Shown piece after piece: positions 56,790 to 64,000 of a stretch of 64,000 bases of DNA. The first letter of the stretch is position 1. Each line of letters opens with the position of its first letter. The stretch covers positions 37,315-101,314 of the forward strand of contig NZ_JAFFQC010000015.1 in assembly GCF_016918545.1 (NCBI RefSeq). Reading direction: 5' to 3'. This DNA is from Desulfobulbus alkaliphilus. GTDB lineage: Bacteria; Desulfobacterota; Desulfobulbia; Desulfobulbales; Desulfobulbaceae. Under the pieces are notes generated by a model that saw only the letters and a program-made list of their open reading frames with translations, was not told where the DNA came from and searched no databases. The translations under genes and the position numbers were made by a program.

Positions 56790-57608
56790 ATGCAAGATTT
56801 TCCTGTTGCACCAAAAAAAATGTTAGATTGTTTATGGTGTAATCGTTACCTGATTTTAACTTTTATTCAGCGGGAAATTTCTGGTCGTTACCGTGGATCT
56901 TTTATGGGTCTTGTTTGGTCATTTATATATCCTATGTTAATGTTGGCAGTTTATACTTTTGTTTTTAGCGTGGTATTTAAAGCAAGGTGGAATTCTGGTA
57001 GCGACTCTAAAACTGAATTTGCCTTGATACTCTTTGCAGGACTTATGCTCTATAATCTTCTCTCAGAGTGTTTAATCAGAGCGCCAAACTTAATTCTATC
57101 CAATGTGAATTATGTAAAAAAAGTAATTTTTCCTTTGGAAATTTTACCTGTCGTTATAGTTGGAGTTGCGCTATTTCATACGGTTGTAAGTTTTTTTGTG
57201 TGGATAATCGCGTATATGGTGCTTTTTGGTCAGCCTCATATAACAATATTTCTATTTCCTTTGGTAGTGGTTCCATTATTATTTCTAACTTTAGGATTGT
57301 CGTGGGGTCTGGCATCACTTGGCGTATATATACGTGATGTATCTCAGTTTATCGGCGTAACAACAACGGCCTTGCTTTTTCTTTCGCCAATATTTTATTC
57401 AATCTCAAGTCTCCCTGAAAACTATCAAATTTTTATAAATTTAAATCCTTTAACACCTATTATTGAACAGTCAAGAAAAGTACTATTTTCAGGAGAGCTG
57501 CCTGATATAAAAATTTTATTTTCATGTTATTTATTATCGTTACCTGTCATGTGGCTGGGCTTTGTGTGGTTTCAGAAGACTAGAAAAGGATTTTCAGATG
57601 TCCTCTAA
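56790..57608 (+). CDS. wzm: O-antigen/polysaccharide ABC transporter permease
   Basis: A 272-residue ABC-2 permease with six likely membrane segments (LVWSFIYPMLMLAVYTFVFSVVF, ILPVVIVGVALFHTVVSFFVWIIAYMVLF and others) and the N-terminal ISGRYRGSFMGLVWSF amphipathic motif of Wzm. With Wzt it exports undecaprenyl-linked polysaccharide to the periplasm. It overlaps wzt by 11 bp. Confidence 0.93.
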   Translation: MQDFPVAPKKMLDCLWCNRYLILTFIQREISGRYRGSFMGLVWSFIYPMLMLAVYTFVFSVVFKARWNSGSDSKTEFALILFAGLMLYNLLSECLIRAPNLILSNVNYVKKVIFPLEILPVVIVGVALFHTVVSFFVWIIAYMVLFGQPHITIFLFPLVVVPLLFLTLGLSWGLASLGVYIRDVSQFIGVTTTALLFLSPIFYSISSLPENYQIFINLNPLTPIIEQSRKVLFSGELPDIKILFSCYLLSLPVMWLGFVWFQKTRKGFSDVL

Positions 57609-58938
57609 TGTCGCAGTAAAGGTTGAGAATTTAAGTAAGTGCTACCAATTATATGAAAAACCTCGGGATCGTCTTCTCCAGATGTTTTTTCGTGGACATA
57701 GAAAATTTTATCGAGAATTTTGGGCTCTTAAAAATATATCGTTTGAGATTAAAAAAGGAGAAACAGTTGGTATAATTGGACGTAATGGCAGTGGCAAATC
57801 AACACTGCTGCAGTTGATTTGTGGAACCCTCAATCCTACAAGCGGCGTAATTGAAACCAATGGGCGTATTGCGGCTCTTCTTGAACTTGGATCTGGTTTT
57901 AATCCAGATTTTACAGGTCGGGAAAATGTATATATGAATGCCTCCGTTCTTGGTTTGAGTAAAAGTGAGATTGATGCTAAATTTGAAGATATTATAAATT
58001 TTGCAGATATCGGGGAATTTGTTGAACAACCTGTTAAAACTTATTCCAGTGGTATGATGGTACGGCTCGCATTTGGAGTTCAATCTCAGGTAAATCCAGA
58101 TATTTTAATTGTCGATGAAGCACTGGCTGTTGGCGACGCTCGATTTCAAGCTAAATGTTTTGATCGTCTCAAAAAATTAAAAGATAATGGAACAAGTATA
58201 CTGCTAGTTACCCATTCTTCTGAACAGATAGTTACCCACTGCTCTAAAGCGATATTGCTCGAAGGAGGAGTCAATCTTGAATCTGGTGAACCGCGGCATG
58301 TCGTCAACCGCTACTTGGATGTACTTTTTGGAAAAACGAAAATTGATTCGGAATCAAGCCAGCCTATCGAGGAAAGTTGCTTGACTCCACAATTAGGTGA
58401 CGATGATTATCATCTCAGCTTTACTGACGAAAGATTTCATACCAGGCAATGTTATAATCCAAATGAGTATCGATGGGGAGATGGTGCTGTAAAAATACTC
58501 GATTTTTATCTCTCATCAGAAAACGAAATTTATCCTTTGGCCGTTTCTAGTGGCAAAATAATTACCTTAGCTGTAACAGTGAAGTTTTTTTCGCATGTAA
58601 TGAGACCAATTTTTGGATTGACGATCAAGACAAAAGAAGGGGTAACAGTTTATGGCGCAAATTCAGAAACACTTAATAGCAAATATTTTTTCAACACTTT
58701 TAAACAATATGATGTAGTACAAGTTACGGCAATGTTCAATTGTCGCCTTGCCCAAGGCGATTATTTTCTGTCACTGGGAATAGTGAGCAGAAATGGCGAA
58801 GATATAATTCCTCATGATAGAAGGTATGATTCTATTCACCTTCAGGTCCTCCCGTGTGAAAATTTTTTTGGAATGGCTGACCTGGAGCTGAAACTTGCTG
58901 GGAAAACAACATCGACATCACATCATAATGCTCAATAA
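57598..58938 (+). CDS. wzt: O-antigen ABC transporter ATPase with carbohydrate-binding C-terminal domain
   Basis: A 446-residue protein. ATPase part (1-250): Walker A GRNGSGKST (61-69), signature YSSGMMVRLAFG, Walker B ILIVDEA (169-175), switch His in LLVTHSSEQ. The C-terminal 180 residues (LDFYLSSENEIYPLAVSSGKIITLAVTVKFF, YDVVQVTAMFNCRLAQGDYFLSLGIV) form the beta-sandwich that in Wzt proteins recognises the capped end of the glycan before export. That fits the capping-type enzyme encoded next. Confidence 0.93.
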   Translation: MSSNVAVKVENLSKCYQLYEKPRDRLLQMFFRGHRKFYREFWALKNISFEIKKGETVGIIGRNGSGKSTLLQLICGTLNPTSGVIETNGRIAALLELGSGFNPDFTGRENVYMNASVLGLSKSEIDAKFEDIINFADIGEFVEQPVKTYSSGMMVRLAFGVQSQVNPDILIVDEALAVGDARFQAKCFDRLKKLKDNGTSILLVTHSSEQIVTHCSKAILLEGGVNLESGEPRHVVNRYLDVLFGKTKIDSESSQPIEESCLTPQLGDDDYHLSFTDERFHTRQCYNPNEYRWGDGAVKILDFYLSSENEIYPLAVSSGKIITLAVTVKFFSHVMRPIFGLTIKTKEGVTVYGANSETLNSKYFFNTFKQYDVVQVTAMFNCRLAQGDYFLSLGIVSRNGEDIIPHDRRYDSIHLQVLPCENFFGMADLELKLAGKTTSTSHHNAQ

Positions 58939-59157
58939 CTTTTCACCGGATGTAAGTGGTCGATGATCGTATCCGGGTTTTTAACAACTTGTCTTCATAA
59001 GTTTTATCTTAAACCCATCCTGCAGCTAATGCCCCCGTTCTGAAACTAAATTGTCTTCCTCAATCAAATTTTGCGTCTGTATTTGTCAAGAACCAGCCAA
59101 TTCCCTTTTGATCTTTATTAGTTGCTGGTTCCCAAAATGAAAATTCTGGGAGAAACA

Positions 59158-61089
59158 ATGTCCAATCCATATCATTCCTTGCTAACTGACTGGGGTTACA
59201 GGCTAAGCTCAAAGACAGATGTCTTTTCCAGATTAGGATACGAGGGAATAGGGTACAGCGATGGAGAAAGACTGGAGGAAGATCTTCTAACCACTCTAAA
59301 AAATATTACCGATCTTTCAGTCCTTTCGCCTGAGATACGCAACGCATGTAATGACTGGGTAACAACGTACCACCTGTCACCCGAACGTTCTAATATACTG
59401 AGACCATTTGCTCAATTTTTAACGTCAGTCAACATCCTTGAACTTGGTGCCGGTTGTGGGGCTATTACACGCTTTTTAGGTGAATCTGGAGGTAATGTCA
59501 TTGCCTTGGAGGGGGCCCCCGCCCGAGCTGCTATTGCTCGGACAAGAGTACAAGATCTTCCTAATGTTGCTGTTATTGCAGAGAAAATCTTAGACTTCAA
59601 GCCTGATTTTAAATTCGACGTGATAACCCTTATCGGTGTCCTCGAATATGCTGGAAAATATTCAACCATTAAAGATCCGGTTCAAGGGCTTCTTGAGCAT
59701 TGCCGTTCACTCTTAAAAGAGGACGGATTTCTAATTATCGCAATTGAAAATCAATTGGGCTTAAAGTATTTTGCCGGCGCGCCAGAAGATCACGTCGGTA
59801 AACCCGTGTTTGGGATAGAAGGTTGGTACCAAAGCTGTGATGTGGAAACATTCGGCAAACAGGTGCTCACGCGTTTTTTGGCCAGTTCGAGTTTTCCTGG
59901 GCTCCATTTTTTTGCCCCATTTCCTGATTATAAACTCCCTGTCTCAATCGTATCTGAAACAGCTTTCTCAAAGCCGCATTTCGATGGTTCGGCATTTGCG
60001 TGGCAGGCTGTGAGGCAAGATAGGCAACTCCCGAGTGTTTGTAATTTTTCGCAAGAACTAATATGGCCAACGCTTGAATTAAATGGCCTGATGATGGAGA
60101 TGGCCAATTCTTTTCTGATTGTTGCAAGTAGTCTAGCTGGGATTGAACGCCTGAACCAAGGTGTTGATGGGTTTGCTTGGCATTATAGCTGTAGCCGAAA
60201 ACCCCAATATTGCAAAAAAACTGTATTTAAATGTCCTGATAAGCTACATGAAAACACCATCTCCGTTGAGACTTTTCCTCTGAGCCTTGAGCAAGAACCC
60301 CTTGCCGGCGGCCTTTTAAATCATACAATAAGTCAACGGAATAGTTACGTTTTAGGCACCCTTCTTGCTTTTGATTTTACCAAAATCGTGACGAATGAAT
60401 TCTGGGAATTTTCCGATATTGCTCGTTTTTTTAGAAATTATTTGAAACACCTCTCCTTTGTTTCTCAATCGCAATTCGCAAAAATTGACTGGGCTGATAT
60501 GAACTCGCAGCTACCAGGGGTGATGTTCGATTGGATGCCAAAAAATGTCATTGTTGACAGTGAGGGTGTTCCCAGGGTGATCGATCAAGAGTGGTCTATC
60601 AATAGAGAAATCAGCCTCGGGTATCTTGTTTTTCGAGCATGTTATACCCTTGTTGTTTCAGTCTCTTGTTTCGGTGCGGGGCCACGATTTTATAATGGAT
60701 GGCGAACGCCAAGGAAATTTTTTTTACTCTTAGCAGAGTCGCTTAACTGGGACATGCGCGAAGATAATTTAGAGAGCTATATCCGTCTTGAAGTTGCAGT
60801 TCAAGAATATATTACCGGAAATAAAAAGGATGCGGATTTCCGCTCTTGGTTCAACAGTGCCAGTTTAATTACAACATCTGTCTATAATCGCGTACAAAAT
60901 CTCGAGCTAGAAATACAAAGACTGCTGAAACTGCAAAAAGAAATCATTCAGCAGCAAAATAGTACGCAAGAAACTTTAAATATCTTGACCAATACTCTGT
61001 CCTGGCGTTTAACCGCTCCCATTCGGCGGCTTCGTCATTTTCAGCAAAGATTTTCAAGTTATCTATCCAGTCTTTTCCAGAAGGAGTGA
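59158..61089 (+). CDS. WbdD-like methyltransferase/kinase, putative polysaccharide chain-terminating enzyme
   Basis: A 643-residue protein. Residues about 80-230 are a class I methyltransferase (NILELGAGCGAITRFLGESGG, FDVITLIGVLEYAG). Residues about 440-500 contain a kinase-like catalytic block, DWMPKNVIVDSEGVPRVIDQEW (D...N...D), and the C-terminus is coiled coil (about 590-635, LELEIQRLLKLQKEIIQQQN). WbdD has the same order of methyltransferase, kinase and coiled-coil ruler and stops O-antigen growth. The kinase part is short and divergent here, so activity is uncertain. The ATG at 59158 has GGGAGA upstream. Confidence 0.7.
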   Translation: MSNPYHSLLTDWGYRLSSKTDVFSRLGYEGIGYSDGERLEEDLLTTLKNITDLSVLSPEIRNACNDWVTTYHLSPERSNILRPFAQFLTSVNILELGAGCGAITRFLGESGGNVIALEGAPARAAIARTRVQDLPNVAVIAEKILDFKPDFKFDVITLIGVLEYAGKYSTIKDPVQGLLEHCRSLLKEDGFLIIAIENQLGLKYFAGAPEDHVGKPVFGIEGWYQSCDVETFGKQVLTRFLASSSFPGLHFFAPFPDYKLPVSIVSETAFSKPHFDGSAFAWQAVRQDRQLPSVCNFSQELIWPTLELNGLMMEMANSFLIVASSLAGIERLNQGVDGFAWHYSCSRKPQYCKKTVFKCPDKLHENTISVETFPLSLEQEPLAGGLLNHTISQRNSYVLGTLLAFDFTKIVTNEFWEFSDIARFFRNYLKHLSFVSQSQFAKIDWADMNSQLPGVMFDWMPKNVIVDSEGVPRVIDQEWSINREISLGYLVFRACYTLVVSVSCFGAGPRFYNGWRTPRKFFLLLAESLNWDMREDNLESYIRLEVAVQEYITGNKKDADFRSWFNSASLITTSVYNRVQNLELEIQRLLKLQKEIIQQQNSTQETLNILTNTLSWRLTAPIRRLRHFQQRFSSYLSSLFQKE

Positions 61090-61244
61090 CATACTTTAAG
61101 ATTTGTGCTCTGCGCTTTTCAAGCCATTTAACCAAACGTTCAAACATTAGGAGATAATGTTCAAGAATACCTTATCTCGCCACTCACTTTTTTTGTTTGA
61201 AAGTAGATTAAATTAATACATCAAAAAAATTAAAAAGGTTACGT

Positions 61245-63203
61245 ATGCGGCTTCCAGCAAACTGGAGACAATGGAGTCTCTTTTTCCCGCCAAAACCTAT
61301 CTCGCCGCAGGTTTTCAGTGAAGCGCGATGTCTTTTTTCACCTGAATGGTATCTGACCCAACTTCGCGATACTGTCAGGACCGATCTGTTTGTACATTAC
61401 CTGAAAATTGGCTGGAAACAAGGTCTGGATCCAAACCCATTCTTTCAAACTAAATGGTATTTGACGTGCTATCCAGATGTAGAGGTTACCAATGAATGTC
61501 CTTTTGTTCATTATCTTAGAACAGGAGCCGCGGAAGGTAGAAATCCAAGTCCAGTTTTTTTAACATGGTGGTACCTGAAAAATAATCCAGACGTTTATGA
61601 GGCCGGCAGCAATCCTCTTTTGCATTTCTGGCAATTTGGTAACCAGGAACGACGTTCTCCTTGCCCACTTTGGAATCTCGAGTGGTTTTTTCGTAATACC
61701 AGTGAATCCGATCTATTGACCGCGTTGTTAAACATTCGAAACAATGGATGGCACACAATGCCAAGTCCACACCCGCTCTTTGATAGTCGCTGGTATCTTG
61801 CAGCATACCCGAATGTGCCTGATAATCTGAATCCGTTAGAACACTATCTCATTAAAGGTTGGAAGGAGGGGTGTCGTCCAAATCCTGTTTTTATACCTTC
61901 GTATTACCACGAACAATATCCAGATACGCGCTGGCTAGAGCCTCTTACTCACTTTGTTGCATATGGTCGCGCTGAAGGAAAAGACCCTACTTTTATTTTT
62001 AACGAAGTATTCTACCGCTCTATTAATTTGAAAATACGACAGGATGAAGATGCTTTGGCACATTATGTGATTGCTGGAGCACGTGAGGGGTATGACCCTA
62101 ATCCCTTCTTCCATAACAGTTGGTATCGGTTACAAGTTGATCATGATCTTAGTAGTTTAACTCCCTATGGGCACTATTTGCTTTTTGGAGCGAGGTCCGG
62201 AAAAAACCCCAGCCCCCTCTTTGATGGGCCATGGTATCTCCGTTCGAATAGTGATGTAGCCCAAAGTGGAAGAAACCCTTTAGAACATTTTTTAAGGCAT
62301 GGGTTTCTGGAGGGACGATCCCCAGTCCCTCGTGAAACTAAACTCGCACCACCTACTGTATTACGACGTGGTGACAACCCGTGGGTAATACCACCGGCAA
62401 TTGATTTACAAGAGAGAAAGGTGCTGCTGGTGGCTTGTCATGATGAGCGTAAACTCTACGGTAAAGCAGTTCGTCACCTTGTGAACGGGTTCAGAACAGA
62501 AGGGTGGGTAGTTATTCTGACCTATGACCATAAAATAGATCGAGAGCAATTCATTTCCTGGAGCGATTCAGATTTACCCCATGCCGTCTGCGCAATAGAT
62601 CACACAGGATATGATTTTTATTCCTGGCGACTTGCTTGGGGAGCTTGCAAAGATATCGAACAGGCCAGGCGAGTGGCCTTGATGAATGACAGTGTCATAG
62701 GGCCCACCAAATCATTGTCCGAACTGTTGCAGTTAGTTGAACTACACACGGCTGATGTGCTGGGGTTTGTTGAATCAGGTGATATAATGGCGCACCTTCA
62801 AAGCTGGGGCCTTGTGTTTGGTGTAAATCCAATATGTGACGGGGCGATACGACGATTTTTAGACCAGGTAGATGGCAGTTGGTCCAAAATCCAATTGATC
62901 GCACGTGCAGAGGTCCCATTTGCGCGTTGGCTTACACTTCAAGGTTATTCGGTTGCCTCGATATGTTCACCAGTCTCCTTGATTCGCTCTCAGCAAAATC
63001 CGATTTTAGAGTGGCGGCGAGTCTTGAATGCTGGGATACCTTTTGTTAAACGAGAGATGTTTGCAATGTCGGCTTATCAGTCCGGTCAGCTTCCAATTGA
63101 AATTCTCGAGCAATTAGAGAAGATTTCCCAATGCGAAATACGCCCCTTGGTTGAGGATTCTTTAGCTCAGATAGGTCTTGAACTAGGTCGCCCTTGGGAC
63201 TGA
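61245..63203 (+). CDS. RgpF-like glycan synthesis protein with nine tandem repeats
   Basis: A 652-residue protein. Residues about 30-360 hold nine tandem units of 35-39 residues with the pattern W-Y-L...Y-P-D-V...N-P-x-x-H-Y-L...G-x-x-E-G-R-x-P-x-P-x-F; repeats 3, 4 and 6-8 are more diverged. The C-terminal 270 residues match the rhamnan-synthesis F (RgpF) region: KVLLVACHDERKLYGKAVRHLVNGF, RRVALMNDSVIGPTKSL, VLGFVESGDIMAHLQSWGLVF. RgpF proteins take part in polyrhamnose or O-antigen assembly. The repeats are known from other cell-surface glycosyltransferases and may bind glycan. Confidence 0.8.
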   Translation: MRLPANWRQWSLFFPPKPISPQVFSEARCLFSPEWYLTQLRDTVRTDLFVHYLKIGWKQGLDPNPFFQTKWYLTCYPDVEVTNECPFVHYLRTGAAEGRNPSPVFLTWWYLKNNPDVYEAGSNPLLHFWQFGNQERRSPCPLWNLEWFFRNTSESDLLTALLNIRNNGWHTMPSPHPLFDSRWYLAAYPNVPDNLNPLEHYLIKGWKEGCRPNPVFIPSYYHEQYPDTRWLEPLTHFVAYGRAEGKDPTFIFNEVFYRSINLKIRQDEDALAHYVIAGAREGYDPNPFFHNSWYRLQVDHDLSSLTPYGHYLLFGARSGKNPSPLFDGPWYLRSNSDVAQSGRNPLEHFLRHGFLEGRSPVPRETKLAPPTVLRRGDNPWVIPPAIDLQERKVLLVACHDERKLYGKAVRHLVNGFRTEGWVVILTYDHKIDREQFISWSDSDLPHAVCAIDHTGYDFYSWRLAWGACKDIEQARRVALMNDSVIGPTKSLSELLQLVELHTADVLGFVESGDIMAHLQSWGLVFGVNPICDGAIRRFLDQVDGSWSKIQLIARAEVPFARWLTLQGYSVASICSPVSLIRSQQNPILEWRRVLNAGIPFVKREMFAMSAYQSGQLPIEILEQLEKISQCEIRPLVEDSLAQIGLELGRPWD

Positions 63204-63310
63204 GCGTCGAAAATGCTTGTTTTGTAGGGGGGGCGGCAAGCCCTCTCAATGTACAATCGTCTGTGAGGTTTGATTGGAACAGAGGTTAAAGGGGTACGGT
63301 AAACATCGGA

Positions 63311-64000
63311 ATGGTTGACTTTAAAAAATCGATAAAAAAACCGGAAACCATTGTTTCCCTTTGCTTATTGGTACTGCTTGGATCGGTTTTTTTGACCCAC
63401 CCGTTTTTGCGAATACCCTTTGACCCTTGGGAGCATCTAATTAAAATCCGGTCAATTTATGACACGGGTACATGTTTCTTGTATTGGCCCGAATATGGAA
63501 GTTCTTATTGTTCATGGCATTTTTCATGGGCGAAGTTGTTTGGTTTTTTTGGAATAAACAATTCATTTCATTGGGCTTATATTATACACTTTGCGCAAAG
63601 TATTTTTTCAATAATAAGTGTTTATTATTTCGCATTTACTGTATTTCGTCTTTGTAATATTCGGACAACTCATATAGAACTACAAATACTAGCTTTTTTT
63701 GCTACTATTTTTTGGCTGACTGGAAATGGTACATTTTCTATAGATCGCCAACAGGCTTGGCTCATATGGTATTCTCTTACGTATCAAGGTTTAACTGTCC
63801 CTCTCTTTTGGTTAATGGTCGCTTGGTTATTGAAGATTTTATTCAATGATATACCAAGCACTTTTTTTAAATTTTTTTATGCTGTTTTGATATTTTTTAG
63901 TTTTTTTGTTCTTTTGTTTTTTCATCCTACTGAAGCAGCATTTTTTTTAATTTATTTTGTTATTATATTTGTTTTTTCTCCTTCCGCATTAAGCATTAAG
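63311..64000 (+). CDS. Polytopic membrane protein, 5' part (runs off right edge)
   Basis: An open frame of 230 codons without stop to the window end. The product is strongly hydrophobic with at least five membrane spans (ETIVSLCLLVLLGSVFLTHP, WAYIIHFAQSIFSIISVYYF, FYAVLIFFSFFVLLFF, AFFLIYFVIIFVF). After the first span comes FDPWEHLIKIRSIYD, an acidic loop like those of GT-C glycosyltransferases or related integral-membrane enzymes. Poor G+C content matches the neighbouring O-antigen genes. The function is not certain. Confidence 0.7.
   Translation, partial: MVDFKKSIKKPETIVSLCLLVLLGSVFLTHPFLRIPFDPWEHLIKIRSIYDTGTCFLYWPEYGSSYCSWHFSWAKLFGFFGINNSFHWAYIIHFAQSIFSIISVYYFAFTVFRLCNIRTTHIELQILAFFATIFWLTGNGTFSIDRQQAWLIWYSLTYQGLTVPLFWLMVAWLLKILFNDIPSTFFKFFYAVLIFFSFFVLLFFHPTEAAFFLIYFVIIFVFSPSALSIK

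Overview
The window looks like a chromosomal segment of a Gram-negative bacterium of the Desulfobacterota (former Deltaproteobacteria), plausibly near the Desulfobulbales. This is inferred from gene order and families: zapB-zapA-(6S RNA)-rny-tyrS, yicC-remA-gmk-rlmB, pal-ompH-hldA, a futalosine menaquinone pair, MucR and FmdB proteins, and LPS-type export genes. No rRNA is present, so the placement rests on synteny alone.

Layout: 1-3.2 kb carries the end of a branched-chain aminotransferase gene, groES-groEL and a tRNA-Met. 3.4-16.2 kb is a complete type I-C CRISPR-Cas locus: a WYL regulator, cas3-cas5-cas8c-cas7, a terminator with a competing antiterminator-like hairpin, a RhuM-Fic fusion gene in the middle of the cas genes, cas4-cas1-cas2, a leader and an array of 27 repeats and 26 spacers. 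16.2-23.4 kb holds minus-strand genes: two lytic transglycosylases, a hybrid histidine kinase with an HDOD partner, and a MoaE-like protein. 23.6-54 kb is mostly housekeeping: Nudix, zapB/zapA, a 6S RNA candidate, rny, tyrS, a Fur-family regulator, dus, two radical-SAM genes, glycogen phosphorylase, pal, ompH, hldA, yicC, remA, gmk, rlmB, an S1-domain protein, a lolA/murI operon, mucR, fmdB, queA, mqnB-mqnD, a mobA-like gene, an arginyl-transferase and a Fic protein. 54.3-64 kb is a surface-polysaccharide cluster: gmd and fcl, then an AT-rich block with wzm, wzt, a WbdD-like methyltransferase/kinase, a repeat-bearing RgpF-like protein and the start of a polytopic membrane protein that runs off the right edge.

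The least expected feature is a dispersed non-coding repeat family between 23.4 and 54 kb. About ten copies plus solo ends sit only between genes. They share terminal inverted repeats (CCTGAATCCGTGA / TCACGGATTCAGG), come in a roughly 212-bp long form and 118-133-bp short forms, contain two internal palindromes with compensatory changes between copies, and in three cases are flanked by short direct repeats. They look like MITE- or BIME-type mobile elements that I do not recognise as a named family. The second notable feature is the RhuM-Fic gene with an attenuator-like leader, placed between the interference and adaptation halves of the cas locus.
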